Assembly (NCBI RefSeq): GCF_030408755.1
Contig: NZ_CP047209.1
Span: 1,922,001 to 1,986,000, forward strand
Direction of reading: 5' to 3'
DNA length: 64,000 nucleotides
Source: Corynebacterium felinum
GTDB taxonomy: Bacteria; Actinomycetota; Actinomycetes; Mycobacteriales; Mycobacteriaceae
Both the position numbers and the translations under genes were made by a program. This document shows, in pieces, positions 29,228 to 39,415 of this stretch (position 1 is the stretch's first letter; each line of letters begins with the position of its first letter). The notes below the pieces were generated by a model, which made no database searches, had not been told where the DNA came from, and worked only from the letters and a program-made list of their open reading frames with translations.

Positions 29228-29287
29228 ACTCGACCTTTCCGACCCCCAAGGCCCTAAAACATAGGCTCAGACACGAAAAGGTCGAAC
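29228..29287. repeat. 60-bp inverted-end element, copy 3 (interior family beta)
   Basis: ACTCGACCTTTCCGACC to AAAAGGTCGAAC, exactly 60 bp. Preceded by GCCA. Its last bases differ from the consensus (GAAC for GAGT). The interior resembles copies 5 and 6. Confidence 0.82.
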
Positions 29288-29360
29288 AGGCCCCTCAAAG
29301 CTTGCCCCCGGGGAACAATCCCGCTTGCGGTGCTGGGAGCAAAACTGGGCTTTCGTACCT

Positions 29361-29420
29361 ACTCGACTTTTACAACAATTCGCAGTGGATAAACGCTGCG
29401 GTGATCCCAATAGGTCGAGT
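29361..29420. repeat. 60-bp inverted-end element, copy 4 (interior family gamma)
   Basis: ACTCGACTTTTACAAC to CCCAATAGGTCGAGT, exactly 60 bp. The interior is unlike every other copy, yet length and ends are kept. Confidence 0.78.
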
Positions 29421-29443
29421 CGTCTTGGTGCTGGAATTAGCCA

Positions 29444-29503
29444 ACTCGGCCTTTCCAAACCCCAACGCCCTAAAACAAAGGCTTACACACGAAAAGGTCG
29501 AGC
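29444..29503. repeat. 60-bp inverted-end element, copy 5 (beta)
   Basis: ACTCGGCCTTTCC to GAAAAGGTCGAGC, exactly 60 bp, preceded by GCCA and followed by AAACCCA. Confidence 0.83.
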
Positions 29504-29556
29504 AAACCCATAAAAGACCATCTCAAAGGCAATACCCTCAAGCTGTGCCGAAGCCA

Positions 29557-29616
29557 ACTCGACCTTTCCGACCCCCAACGCCCTAAAACAAAGGCGTACA
29601 CACGAAAAGGTCGAGT
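29557..29616. repeat. 60-bp inverted-end element, copy 6 (beta)
   Basis: ACTCGACCTTTCC to GAAAAGGTCGAGT, exactly 60 bp, with a perfect 11-bp terminal inverted repeat. Preceded by GCCA and followed by AGACCCACC. Confidence 0.85.
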
Positions 29617-29853
29617 AGACCCACCCAAGGAAATGATGCTGATTCCTCATTGCGTACACTCGTGAGAGTGTGACCTGCTGTTTTAGCTAGTAGCAGCTGC
29701 GCTTAGGATCATCAGGATTTGCCCTAGAGCTCACACTTGCCCGAGAGTTTTCTTGACTCGTGGCGGTTAGCCGGAACTTCAGGGGGATTTTTGGCAGATA
29801 GCCTTATACACGCAAATCAGCCAACCCTTGGGATAAGCACCCACACACGAAAG
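29617..29853. other. Intergenic region after the element cluster
   Basis: About 240 bp with no gene, no further element copy and no recognised site. Confidence 0.4.
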
Positions 29854-29888
29854 GAAGGTGCCCCAGTTTTCTTACTGTAAGCACCTTC
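29854..29888 (-). terminator. Hairpin downstream of ogt
   Basis: GAAGGTGC (29854-29861) pairs perfectly with GCACCTTC (29881-29888), with inner CAGT/ACTG. It lies 65 bp past the ogt stop. The T tract is weak. Confidence 0.55.
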
Positions 29889-29952
29889 GCATTTACTGCA
29901 GCGAAAACTTCGACCAGCAATAAAGCTAGGCCAAAGCTCTTTCACTACCTAT

Positions 29953-30459
29953 TTACGTTGTGAATCCATGCTTGTGTTCGTGTTCAAGCAGCCACTGTTT
30001 GGTCGCAATCCCACCGGCATAACCAGTTAACTGCCCCTTAGCCCCAACAACACGATGGCACGGGATCACAATGGAAATCGGGTTCTTGCCCACTGCGCCC
30101 CCTATAGCTTGCGCACTCATATTCGGCTTGCCTACACGCTTCGCCACCCGGCGCGCTATTGCGCCGTAGCTTTCGGTGTGTCCGTATGGGATGGTAAGTA
30201 GTTCTTCCCACACGAGCAGTTGGAAGGAGGTTCCTTCGAGCTGCAGTTTGAGTGTGGTTGGGTCTGGGTTTTCCCCGGCGAAGTACTTGTCTAGCCAGGT
30301 GCTGAGGTTTTTGAGTGTGGGGTGGTTGGGGTTGGCGGTGGCTTGGGTTAGGTGTTTTTTGGGTGCTTGCTCATCCCGCCAGATCCCGCAGACGCTGTCG
30401 TTGTGGGCGCAGAGAATGTAATTACCTGTGGGTGAGGTGTAGGTGGAATGGGCAAGCAT
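29953..30459 (-). CDS. ogt: Methylated-DNA-[protein]-cysteine S-methyltransferase
   Basis: 168 residues. This suicide enzyme repairs O6-methylguanine. The active-site motif is IPCHRVVGAKGQLTGYAGG near residue 133. The helix-turn-helix part includes LLTIPYGHTESYGAIARRV and NPISIVI. There is no AdaA-type domain, so this is the Ogt/MGMT form. CAAGGA precedes the ATG. It begins 15 bp after panC and probably belongs to a tex-panC-ogt transcript. Confidence 0.93.
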   Translation of the reverse strand: MLAHSTYTSPTGNYILCAHNDSVCGIWRDEQAPKKHLTQATANPNHPTLKNLSTWLDKYFAGENPDPTTLKLQLEGTSFQLLVWEELLTIPYGHTESYGAIARRVAKRVGKPNMSAQAIGGAVGKNPISIVIPCHRVVGAKGQLTGYAGGIATKQWLLEHEHKHGFTT

Positions 30460-30473
30460 TGGTTGGTCCTTGA

Positions 30474-31298
30474 TTAGTTGAGGGTTACTGCAACGTTGTC
30501 GATCAGGCGGGTTTTGCCCACTGTGGCGGCGACGAGGAGGCGGTTTTCCCCCGCGGTGGGTTCGCTAACCAGGTCGTTGTGGCGGAGTGCGAGGTAGTCG
30601 AGTTTGATGTCAGGTTCTGTTTCAAGGATGGCGTGGGCTGAGTGAAGGATTGTTTCTTTTGTGTGCTGTTGTTGCCCGGCGGCGAGTGCGCGCCATAGTG
30701 TGGTGGCAAGCTGGGTTTGTTGCGCACTCAAGTACTGGTTGCGGGAGCTTTGCGCGAGGCCGGATTTTTCGCGCACGATGGGTGCAGCGATGATGTTCAC
30801 GTTGAGGTTGAGGTCGGCAACCATCTGTTTGATGAGTAGAAGTTGCTGGTAGTCTTTTTCGCCAAATATGGCGTGGGTGCAGTTCGTGAGCGCAAAAAGT
30901 TTGTGCACGACTGTGAGTACGCCGGCGAAATGGGTGGGGCGGGATGCGCCTTCTAGTACCGTTCCGGCTGGGCCGGGGTGGATCGTTGTTCGAGGTCCTT
31001 GTGGGTACATGTCGCGGGGGCTGGGTGCGAAGACGTAGTCGGCGCCGACTGCTGTGAGCTTGTCGACGTCGGCTTCAAGTGTGCGCGGGTATGCGTCGAG
31101 GTCTTCGCCTTCCGCGAATTGCAGTGGGTTGACGAAGATGCTCACGATGACGGTGGCCGCTGGGATTTGTTGGGCTAGGCGTACGAGGCTTAAGTGCCCT
31201 TCGTGTAAAGCTCCCATGGTGGGGACCAAAACTACGGGGCCGTTGTGGGTGGCGCGCTGTTTTTTCAGCTCTTCAATGGTGTAAAGAATGTGGGTCAT
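30474..31298 (-). CDS. panC: Pantothenate synthetase
   Basis: 274 residues. PanC condenses pantoate with beta-alanine using ATP. The nucleotidyltransferase HIGH-like motif is in PTMGALHEGHLSLV near residue 28, FVNPLQFAEGEDLD binds pantoate, IFGEKDYQQLLLIKQMV is the ATP loop, and SSRNQYLS is the KMSKS-like motif. It is uncoupled from panB and sits between tex (35 bp upstream) and ogt. Confidence 0.95.
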   Translation of the reverse strand: MTHILYTIEELKKQRATHNGPVVLVPTMGALHEGHLSLVRLAQQIPAATVIVSIFVNPLQFAEGEDLDAYPRTLEADVDKLTAVGADYVFAPSPRDMYPQGPRTTIHPGPAGTVLEGASRPTHFAGVLTVVHKLFALTNCTHAIFGEKDYQQLLLIKQMVADLNLNVNIIAAPIVREKSGLAQSSRNQYLSAQQTQLATTLWRALAAGQQQHTKETILHSAHAILETEPDIKLDYLALRHNDLVSEPTAGENRLLVAATVGKTRLIDNVAVTLN

Positions 31299-31333
31299 GG
31301 TTTTTGTCTTTCCCTCAAACGGTGATTGTTTTT

Positions 31334-33625
31334 TTAAAACCCGGCGCGTTTGAGGGCATCGGCGAGGGAGCCTCCGGCTGGTTGGTTTCGACGTGTGTTG
31401 GTGTTTTTGGTGTGCTGTTTGTTTTCGCGGCGCTCGCGTGTGCGGGCAGGTGTGGTTTTTTGCCCTGGTTCGTCGTCTAGGCGCATGCTTAAGCCGATGC
31501 GTTTGCGGGCTACATCGACGTCGATGACCTTGACTTTTACTACGTCGCCGGAGCGCACAACATCGTGGGGGTTGGAGACGAATGTGGTGCTCAGGGCGGA
31601 GATGTGCACCAGGCCGTCTTGGTGTACTCCGATGTCGACGAAGGCGCCGAATGCTGCCACGTTGGTGACTGTGCCTTCGAGGATCATGCCAGGGTTTAGG
31701 TCGGTGATTTTTTCCACGCCTTCTTTAAAGGTTGCGGTTTTGAACTCGGGGCGTGGGTCGCGGCCGGGTTTGTCTAATTCTTTGACAATATCCTCAACGG
31801 TGGGTACGCCGAAGGTTTCATCGGCGAAATCGGCGGGTGTAAGGGTGCGGAGCACTGCGGTATTTCCAATGAGCTCAGGAATGCTCAAACCGGTAGCTGT
31901 TGCGATCTTGCGCACCACTGGGTAGGCCTCGGGGTGCACGGCGGAGGAGTCGAGTGGGTCTTTGCCACCGTTAATGCGTAAGAATCCGGCGCACTGCTGG
32001 AATGCTTTTGGCCCTAGGCGGGGTACTTTCTTTAATGCGGCGCGGGAGGCGAAACTGCCGTTTTCATCGCGGTAGGCGACGATGTTTTCCGCAATGGTGG
32101 GGTTGATACCGGCGACGCGGGAAAGTAGTGGGCCAGATGCGGTATTTAGGTCCACGCCCACGGCGTTGACGGCATCTTCAACCACAGCGTCGAGGGTTTT
32201 TGCCAGCTGGGTTTGGTTCACATCGTGTTGGTATTGGCCCACACCGATGGCCTTGGGGTCAATTTTGACCAGCTCAGCCAAAGGGTCTTGCAGACGACGC
32301 GCAATGGAGACCGCACCGCGTAAGGACACATCCATGGTGGGAAATTCCTTTGCCGCAATTTCCGAGGCCGAATAGACTGAGGCGCCGGATTCACTGACCA
32401 CCACTGGGGTGGGTTTTTTCCCGCCGGCCTGCGCGATTAAGGCTGCTACTTCAGAGGCAAGCTTTTCTGTTTCCCTTGATGCGGTACCATTGCCCACCGC
32501 AATAAGGTCCACACTGTGGGTAGCGCACTGCGCGGCCAACTGCTGTACCGCCTGCGACCACTGGTTTTGTGGCTGGTGTGGGTAGACGAACAAAGTATCT
32601 ACTACCTTGCCTGTGCCATCCACAACAGCACATTTGACACCGTTGCGGTAGCCGGGATCAAGCCCCAGTGTGGCGCGTTGGCCGGCCGGTGCGGCTAGAA
32701 GCACATCTTTGAGGTTGCGGGCAAACACATCTAGTGCGCCTACTTCTGCTTTTTCTTTCAACCGCATGCGAGTATCTAGGCTGGCAGAAACATACAGTTT
32801 GGTTTTCCACCCCCAGGCGATGGCATCGGCAAGCCACGCCGAGGAGGTATCCAGACCACAGTGTGAGGCAATCATTCCGGTATACGCTTGCTCATCGCCC
32901 GCATCGAGAGAAAGGTGAATTACCCCTTCAGCTTCTGCCCGAAATAGCGCCAAAATGCGATGCGATGGCAGGGTGTGAAAAGGTTCGGAAAATTCAAAAT
33001 AATCTTTGAACTTTGCCCCTTCCGTTTCTTTACCTTCAATCACCGTTGCCACCATCGTGCCCGTGTTATAAAGGCGTTCGCGCACTTCACCCACCAAGTC
33101 CGCATCGAGGGCAAAGCGATCAACCAAAATGGCGCGCGCACCTTCCAGCGCTTTCTTTTCATCCTCGAAACCTGCGCACACAAACTGCGAGGCAAGCGAT
33201 ACGGGATTGTTCGTGGGGGCGTCGATAAGCTGATCGAGCAGGGGCTCCAACCCTGCCTCGCGGGCGCTGTCTGCCTTGGTTTTGCGGCGTTTTTTAAACG
33301 GTAAGTACAGATCTTCCAGGCGCGCCTTGGTCTCACACTCAACAATCAGGGTGCGCAGGGCGTCGGTGAGTTTGCCTTGTTCGTCAATCGCAGCCAGGAT
33401 AGTCTGCTTCCGATCTTCAAGCTCCCGCAGATACCCCAAGCGCTCCTCGAGTCGGCGCAGCTGGGAATCATCAAGCCCACCTGTTACTTCTTTGCGGTAG
33501 CGGGCAATAAACGGAACCGTATTCCCCTCATCCAACAAGGTGATTGCGGCTAGAACTTGTGCGGTGTCCACACCCAGCTCATGGGCCACGGTAGAAGCAA
33601 TGGCAGCATTAATGGAAAGTGTCAT
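31334..33625 (-). CDS. Tex-family RNA-binding transcription accessory protein
   Basis: 763 residues. Domain order follows Tex: an N-terminal helical HTH region ([17 protein letters not shown]), a YqgF/RNase-H-like domain ([20 protein letters not shown], about 325-450), a helix-hairpin-helix pair ([19 protein letters not shown]), and a C-terminal S1 domain ([20 protein letters not shown]) with a basic tail. Tex influences transcription and RNA turnover; its target here is unknown. ATG at 33625 is favoured over GTG 33631 because TACAAT lies 7 nt before it and there is no ribosome binding site, implying a leaderless mRNA. Divergent from jetA. Confidence 0.92.
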   Translation of the reverse strand: MTLSINAAIASTVAHELGVDTAQVLAAITLLDEGNTVPFIARYRKEVTGGLDDSQLRRLEERLGYLRELEDRKQTILAAIDEQGKLTDALRTLIVECETKARLEDLYLPFKKRRKTKADSAREAGLEPLLDQLIDAPTNNPVSLASQFVCAGFEDEKKALEGARAILVDRFALDADLVGEVRERLYNTGTMVATVIEGKETEGAKFKDYFEFSEPFHTLPSHRILALFRAEAEGVIHLSLDAGDEQAYTGMIASHCGLDTSSAWLADAIAWGWKTKLYVSASLDTRMRLKEKAEVGALDVFARNLKDVLLAAPAGQRATLGLDPGYRNGVKCAVVDGTGKVVDTLFVYPHQPQNQWSQAVQQLAAQCATHSVDLIAVGNGTASRETEKLASEVAALIAQAGGKKPTPVVVSESGASVYSASEIAAKEFPTMDVSLRGAVSIARRLQDPLAELVKIDPKAIGVGQYQHDVNQTQLAKTLDAVVEDAVNAVGVDLNTASGPLLSRVAGINPTIAENIVAYRDENGSFASRAALKKVPRLGPKAFQQCAGFLRINGGKDPLDSSAVHPEAYPVVRKIATATGLSIPELIGNTAVLRTLTPADFADETFGVPTVEDIVKELDKPGRDPRPEFKTATFKEGVEKITDLNPGMILEGTVTNVAAFGAFVDIGVHQDGLVHISALSTTFVSNPHDVVRSGDVVKVKVIDVDVARKRIGLSMRLDDEPGQKTTPARTRERRENKQHTKNTNTRRNQPAGGSLADALKRAGF

Positions 33626-33632
33626 TCGCACT

Positions 33633-33638
33633 ATTGTA
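33633..33638 (-). promoter_or_regulatory. -10 element for leaderless tex mRNA
   Basis: TACAAT on the minus strand, 7 nt before the ATG at 33625, so transcription would start at or next to the start codon. Confidence 0.5.
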
Positions 33639-33797
33639 GTAGGTTGCTAAACCACACAGATGTATTTACCCCACCGCCGAACACACCTGCTCCTCAGCCT
33701 GCCCACGTCCTCCCCCGCTGTTGAGGTTGCCCGACACGCCCCACTGGGGCAGCTTAGGTATGGTAGAACAAGACCACAAGCACAAGGAGGTTTTTGT

Positions 33798-35306
33798 GTG
33801 AGCGTTGTTGCCCAAGCTCTCAGCTTTCGCACACTAGCGAAACAATCACCCGTGTTTAGTCTTATACGCAGCCCACATGCCCCACTTATCCTCAGCTTTC
33901 TAGCCGTCCACTTCCCCCACGGCAGCTCCCCGCGGCCGGCCGCAGAAATCTACGAGCTTCTCGACGCCGACCTCAACATGCTGCGCAGCCACAACTTTGA
34001 CCTCCCCAAAGGCCCGCAAGGATATGTTGCCGACTGGATCAAAGCAGGCTGGCTGATCCGCAAACCCGGCACTAGCAAAACCGGCGAAACCCTCGAACCC
34101 AGCGACCACAGCCTCAACGCACTCGAAGCCGTACACCGCTGGCGCGATCCACGCTCCACAATGACAGCCTCCCGTATCCAATCCATCGCTTTTGCTGTGG
34201 AAAGCCTCGCACGGGATTCCGACCCCGACGCGCAGCAAAGAATCGACCATTTGCTGCGCCAACGCGAACAGATCGACCAGCTGATTAAAGAAACAGAATC
34301 CGGTCACTTCCACGTTCTCGACACGGAACAAATCCGGGAAAGAATCACCGACATTCTCGACCTCGCCTCCTCCGTGCCCGCGGATTTTGCCCGGGTACGC
34401 GCAGAATTCGAAGAACTCAACCGCACCGTACGCAGGCAACTGCTTGACCCCGAAGACTCCCGCGGAACAGTACTCGATGATATTTTCCGCGGCGTTGATC
34501 TCATTGCCGAATCCGAAGCCGGGCGCAGCTTTCATGGTTTCTACGAAATACTGCTCGATCACGAACGCTCCGCCCACATCGATTCCTGGATCGCCAGCAT
34601 TTTAGAGCGCGAACAATCCGCCAGCATCGAAATCGAGCACAAAGAGCGCCTGCGACATCTGTTCCGCGACATGGAAACCCTCGGCTATGAGGTCAACACT
34701 GTGATGACCACCCTCGCGCGCAGCTTACGCCACTATGTGACAACCCAAGACTTCGCCGAAAACCGGCGCATGCTCGAACTCTTACGCGCCACCCGCGCCT
34801 TAAGTGCGAAGGCGGTCGAAAGCCACCAACTCGGCCCTTTGCACCACATGAACACCCCACTGACCAAAATTGGCATGTCGATATCCTCTGTATCGGCGCT
34901 GGTGCCCAAAAACCCGGGCCTCGATTTCGTCGACACCGACCCCGTGCCCATCGCGGAAGTCACCATCGACGTGGATGAACTGCTTGCCTCAGTGAGCGCC
35001 TCAGAGATCAATTTCACCGAACTCGAAGAAGCAATAGCCCACTTGCTCGAAACCCACACAAAAATCACCATCGGCGAGGTTCTGCACCACTTCCCCGCAA
35101 CCCAAGGATTAGCATCTGTAGTAGGGCTACTCTACTTAGCGCTGTCCAACGGCCACCCCCTCGGACACCAAGAATCCGTGTCCTGGACCGAACGCGCACC
35201 CATCGGCGACAGCCTCGAAGCACCCGATGAGGATCAGCACAAGGAAATAACCATGCACGCAACAATCGAAGGGTGGTTCTTTTCAAGCCCAACCACCGCG
35301 GTGTGA
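33798..35306 (+). CDS. jetA: Wadjet protein JetA (DUF3375, MksF-like kleisin)
   Basis: 502 residues from GTG 33798, which has AAGGAGG seven nt upstream; a frame from 33660 is longer but unsupported. The start [23 protein letters not shown] and the helical body ([20 protein letters not shown], then [16 protein letters not shown]) match DUF3375. In the Wadjet SMC complex JetA is the kleisin that bridges the two JetC heads and carries JetB dimers. First gene of jetABCD, with 20 bp to jetB. A TAGGTATGGT sequence about 30 bp upstream may be the -10. No truncation is seen. The operon should act against circular plasmids by loop extrusion and cleavage. Confidence 0.93.
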   Translation: MSVVAQALSFRTLAKQSPVFSLIRSPHAPLILSFLAVHFPHGSSPRPAAEIYELLDADLNMLRSHNFDLPKGPQGYVADWIKAGWLIRKPGTSKTGETLEPSDHSLNALEAVHRWRDPRSTMTASRIQSIAFAVESLARDSDPDAQQRIDHLLRQREQIDQLIKETESGHFHVLDTEQIRERITDILDLASSVPADFARVRAEFEELNRTVRRQLLDPEDSRGTVLDDIFRGVDLIAESEAGRSFHGFYEILLDHERSAHIDSWIASILEREQSASIEIEHKERLRHLFRDMETLGYEVNTVMTTLARSLRHYVTTQDFAENRRMLELLRATRALSAKAVESHQLGPLHHMNTPLTKIGMSISSVSALVPKNPGLDFVDTDPVPIAEVTIDVDELLASVSASEINFTELEEAIAHLLETHTKITIGEVLHHFPATQGLASVVGLLYLALSNGHPLGHQESVSWTERAPIGDSLEAPDEDQHKEITMHATIEGWFFSSPTTAV

Positions 35307-35326
35307 ACAACTGCAAGGAAAAACCA

Positions 35327-35989
35327 ATGAGCACAACCCAACCTCACAGCACCCAACACACGCCAGTCGACGATAAATTATGGGAATCAGACACCGGCAC
35401 GTTGAGCTTCGACTCGCGCCGCGCCCTTGCCCAACTCCTCCAAGGGCCGTTAGTGCGCGCACGCCAGCAACCCCATATTTGGCACGCCATCCTCACCGAT
35501 GAAACCGCCCTGCGCTCACGGCTCGCCGATATCTTCCTCGACCTCATTGTCGACGAAGACGCAGGCATTGCCTTTACCCGCACCGCAAATGGAGGGGCAC
35601 CACTATCACTCGGGGGTAAAGAAGTGGAAGTACCTAAAGTGCTGCGCACCAAAACAATGACCATCATTGATACCGCACTCCTGCTCTATATGCGCACACA
35701 GCTCGGTTTAGCCGCCCCCGGCGAACGAGTGCTTGTCGACGCCGAAGAATTACGCGACAATGCCCGCCTCTACCGCCGGTTGGAAGACCGCGACGAATCC
35801 ACCTTCGATAAACGCTTGAGCGCCTCACTTAAACGCATGATCACCGACTACGCCTTGCTTTCGCCAACAGAAACTGATGACCGATACGAAGTTTCACCCG
35901 TGCTGCGTCATCTTTTCGACCCCCAAGTAGTCGAAGGAATCCGCGCCGAATTTACCCAACTCTTAGAAAAAACCACCACCGAAGACTAA
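35327..35989 (+). CDS. jetB: Wadjet protein JetB (DUF4194, MksE-like KITE subunit)
   Basis: 220 residues, acidic. DUF4194 is recognised from [35 protein letters not shown], the [15 protein letters not shown] segment and the [19 protein letters not shown] winged-helix end. JetB is a tandem winged-helix (KITE) protein that binds the JetA kleisin and DNA. Start at ATG 35327 with AAGGAA upstream; the 18 extra codons before it overlap jetA. Followed by jetC after 30 bp. Confidence 0.92.
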   Translation: MSTTQPHSTQHTPVDDKLWESDTGTLSFDSRRALAQLLQGPLVRARQQPHIWHAILTDETALRSRLADIFLDLIVDEDAGIAFTRTANGGAPLSLGGKEVEVPKVLRTKTMTIIDTALLLYMRTQLGLAAPGERVLVDAEELRDNARLYRRLEDRDESTFDKRLSASLKRMITDYALLSPTETDDRYEVSPVLRHLFDPQVVEGIRAEFTQLLEKTTTED

Positions 35990-36019
35990 CACCCCACCCT
36001 TTTCACAGGATCTATTGCG

Positions 36020-39000
36020 ATGAACTCCTCAAAAGCTAACCCAACCTCATCCCACCCACACCTCCCCACCGAAGAAAACGTACGTGAAATCTTTCCTTCG
36101 CAATGGCGCCTGTCAAAAATTCAATTGGTCAACTGGGGAACTTTTCACGGACTAGTCACCATCCCAGTACACCGCAAAGGTTATCTGATTACCGGAGGTT
36201 CCGGATCTGGCAAATCCACCCTCATTGACGCCATCTCCGCAGTGCTAGTCTCCACTGAAAAATTGAAATTCAACGCCGCTGCACAACACGAAACCAAACG
36301 CGGCCGGGGACGCGACCTCGTCTCCTATATCCGTGGCGCCTGGCGCACCAAGGAAGACTTACACTCCGGCGGCATTGTCTCCGAATATCTACGCACCAAC
36401 GCCACCTATTCCATCATCGTGCTCAGCTTCAGTAATGGGGCAGGCTTAGTGCGCAGCGCTGTTGCCCTCTTTTTCCTCCGTGGGGGCGCACACGCCCAAT
36501 CCGATGTGAGCAAATTCTTCGGTGTATTCCCCGAAGGCGAAGCCAATGCTGAAGACTTCATTGCACTCTTAAAACGCGGAATAGATAAACGAGCCATCAA
36601 AAAACAGTTCCCACAGGCTACTTTTAGTGAAAAACACTCCGTTTTCTCCGCGAAATTTCGCCCCCTTGTGGGCATCAGCTCCTTAGAAGTACTGCTGCTG
36701 CTCCAACGCACACAATCAGCCAAATCCCTCGACAGCCTCGACCAACTGTTCCGGGACTACATGCTTGCCGTACCCGAAACCTTCACCCACGCCGCCGAAG
36801 CAGTCGAACAATTCGCCGAACTAGAAACAGCCTATGCGCATGTCCAAGACATCAAAGCGCAAATCGAACACCTCGAGCCGTTGAAAAAACTCCACCACAA
36901 CGCAACCCGCACCGCACAGTCACTATCAACATGTGAGCAACTCATCCACGCCCTGCCCCATGTGGAAACACAACTGAAACGAGTCGAATTACACAACGAA
37001 CTCACCATTGCCCAAGCAGAAGCCGACATCGCCGAAGCTGCCCTCGAACAAGCCCGCACCGCCGAAAAATTCGCCGAAGAAAACTACCGCCACGCCCAAA
37101 ACGCACTGCAACAACACTCCCAAGGCGAAATCGCAGTACTTCACGAACAACTCAAATCACGCCAACGCGATCTTCACCACTGCACCCACGCACGCAACAC
37201 GCTGGCCACCACAATCGCCCCCTTAACCCCAATCACCCCAGATACCCCTGAGTCATTCTATGAACTTTTAGGCTCCGCGCGAGCAATCATCGCCGACTAC
37301 CACCACATCCACAAAGCACTGGAAGAACAACACCACAACGCAATCGTCGAAACGCGACAAGCCCGCGATACGCGCACACAGTGCGAAGACAATCTCAGCG
37401 CCATAGCGGCGTCGACAAGCAATATTTCAGCCCGCTACCAAAAGCTGCGCGAAAAACTCTGCACCAGCCTCCAACTCGACCCCACCCAACTGCCCTACAT
37501 CGGCGAACTCATCGATATCAACCCCGAGCACAGAAAATGGGAACCTGTCATTCAACGAACCTTATACAACTTCGCCCAACAACTACTCGTCCCACACCAG
37601 CTCTACCCGCAAGTCGCCGACTACATCAATACAACCCCGCTCAACTTACGACTGAACTTCCACAGCATCGAGCCCACACAAGACTTTCCCACCAAACGCA
37701 CCGGGGCAAACTCCCTCGTGCGCAAAATCAACGTCATCGACCACCCCATGAAAGCATGGCTCGACTCCGAACTAGCCCGCCGCTTCGACTACCAGTGTGT
37801 AGCCACACGCGCCGAACTCGACCAACTCCCAGCACACCTTAAAGGTGTCACCATCGACGGGCTGATGCGCTTTGCCAGCACACAACAAGGCGCCTATTCC
37901 TACCTCAAAGACGACCGCAGCCCACTCGGAGCCAAAAGCCACTACCAACTGGGATCTTCCAACATGGACAAAGTGGAACTACTGCGCACCGAACTACAGC
38001 ACGCCCGCGCAGCCGAACAACACGCCCTGCAACACCAACACCACATCGCAGCAAAAATCACACAAGAGCGCAAAAACTACGACGCCGCGCTCGCAATTAA
38101 GAACACACGCTGGGAAAACATCGACGTAGACAGCGTGGAAAAACAAGTAGAACACATCAAAGCCCAAATCGAACACCGCACATCCACCCCAGAAGCAGCA
38201 CAACTACTTAGCGCCGAACGCAGCGCCGCACACGCGCTCGAAACCGCCAAAAAACAGGTCGCAACCCACCACGAAGAACGCGGCAAATACTCCAGCATTG
38301 TCGCTGAACTCACCACCACACTCGAAGAACTCAACCAGCGTACCTGCGAAGACGTACCCGAGCAGATCGACAAACGCCTACGCGAAGAATTCAACGCGCA
38401 CACCAGGCGCATCACCAGCCGCAACATCGGCGACATCAGCCGCACACTCCTGCACCACTACAACGAAGAACGCGATACCTTACGCACACGCCAACACACC
38501 CTCAACAACCAGATGAGCACCATCATTGGCCGCTACATCGAACGGTGGCCAAGCGAAAAAGCCGAGCTAGAAGCCAGCGAAGACTACGTCCCCGATGCCT
38601 TAAACAAGCTCAACACACTCACAAGCGACAGGCTTGCAGAATTTAGCCACAAATTCCGCGATCTGATCAACGACATGTCCACCCACTCCCTGACCCACAT
38701 CAGCAATCTACTGCGCCGAGCCCGCGCAGAAATCATCGAACGCATCACCCCTGTCAACCACTCCCTGGCAACCTCAGAATTCTCCGAAGGACGCTTCTTA
38801 CGCATCGACGTACGCGACAACCGCGGCGAGACCGTCCAAGAATTCCAACGCATGCTCGACGACGCCATCAGTGGGGGCCTGAGCGAACAAAGCGAAGCAC
38901 AAGCTGAAGAACGCTACCACAAAATCAATTCCCTGATCACCAAACTAGGATCAAAAGAATCCGGGGATATCCGCTGGCAACGCACCGTATTAGACACCCG

Positions 39001-39415
39001 CCGACACGTGAGCTTCATCGGCTGCGAAATCACAGAAAGCGGCGAAGTAGTCAACACCTACGTCGATTCCTCCGCGCTTTCTGGCGGCCAAGCACAAAAA
39101 CTCGTATTCTTCTGCCTCGCAGCCGCATTACGCTACCAACTCGCCCGCACCGATGCGCACTACCCCGACTACGCCACCGTGATCTTAGACGAAGCATTCG
39201 ACCGCGCCGACCCCACCTACACCAGGCGCGCCATGAACGTCTTCGCCGCCTTCGGTTTCCACATGATCTTGGCAACCCCACTCAAACTCATTTCCACCCT
39301 CTCCCCCTTCGTTGGTGGCACCTCGGTCGTCTCCTACCAAGAAACACCCAACGACAAAGGAATAGTCCGTGGACAATCGACCATTTCAAAGATTGAACTG
39401 TCATGCCCCGAATGA
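36020..39415 (+). CDS. jetC: Wadjet protein JetC (MksB-like SMC ATPase)
   Basis: 1131 residues. The Walker A GGSGSGKST is at residues 59-67, long coiled coils occupy about 270-500 and 650-960 around a hinge-like globular middle, and the C-terminal half-ATPase has the signature ALSGGQAQK at about 1019 and Walker B TVILDEAFD with Asp/Glu at about 1057-1058. The SMC-like motor extrudes DNA loops to sense small circular DNA. All ATPase motifs are intact. It overlaps jetD by 13 bp, indicating coupled translation. A GxxGxG-type linker to a nuclease domain is absent; cleavage is by JetD. Confidence 0.95.
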   Translation: MNSSKANPTSSHPHLPTEENVREIFPSQWRLSKIQLVNWGTFHGLVTIPVHRKGYLITGGSGSGKSTLIDAISAVLVSTEKLKFNAAAQHETKRGRGRDLVSYIRGAWRTKEDLHSGGIVSEYLRTNATYSIIVLSFSNGAGLVRSAVALFFLRGGAHAQSDVSKFFGVFPEGEANAEDFIALLKRGIDKRAIKKQFPQATFSEKHSVFSAKFRPLVGISSLEVLLLLQRTQSAKSLDSLDQLFRDYMLAVPETFTHAAEAVEQFAELETAYAHVQDIKAQIEHLEPLKKLHHNATRTAQSLSTCEQLIHALPHVETQLKRVELHNELTIAQAEADIAEAALEQARTAEKFAEENYRHAQNALQQHSQGEIAVLHEQLKSRQRDLHHCTHARNTLATTIAPLTPITPDTPESFYELLGSARAIIADYHHIHKALEEQHHNAIVETRQARDTRTQCEDNLSAIAASTSNISARYQKLREKLCTSLQLDPTQLPYIGELIDINPEHRKWEPVIQRTLYNFAQQLLVPHQLYPQVADYINTTPLNLRLNFHSIEPTQDFPTKRTGANSLVRKINVIDHPMKAWLDSELARRFDYQCVATRAELDQLPAHLKGVTIDGLMRFASTQQGAYSYLKDDRSPLGAKSHYQLGSSNMDKVELLRTELQHARAAEQHALQHQHHIAAKITQERKNYDAALAIKNTRWENIDVDSVEKQVEHIKAQIEHRTSTPEAAQLLSAERSAAHALETAKKQVATHHEERGKYSSIVAELTTTLEELNQRTCEDVPEQIDKRLREEFNAHTRRITSRNIGDISRTLLHHYNEERDTLRTRQHTLNNQMSTIIGRYIERWPSEKAELEASEDYVPDALNKLNTLTSDRLAEFSHKFRDLINDMSTHSLTHISNLLRRARAEIIERITPVNHSLATSEFSEGRFLRIDVRDNRGETVQEFQRMLDDAISGGLSEQSEAQAEERYHKINSLITKLGSKESGDIRWQRTVLDTRRHVSFIGCEITESGEVVNTYVDSSALSGGQAQKLVFFCLAAALRYQLARTDAHYPDYATVILDEAFDRADPTYTRRAMNVFAAFGFHMILATPLKLISTLSPFVGGTSVVSYQETPNDKGIVRGQSTISKIELSCPE

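Noticed and set aside
33660..33797. 46-codon N-terminal extension of jetA
   Set aside because: AAGGAGG lies directly before GTG 33798, and the extension is not like DUF3375 proteins.
36020..39415. jetC as a second smc or sbcC gene
   Set aside because: Gene order with DUF3375, DUF4194 and DUF2220 proteins and the size of 1131 residues fit JetC/MksB; the true smc is at the right edge.
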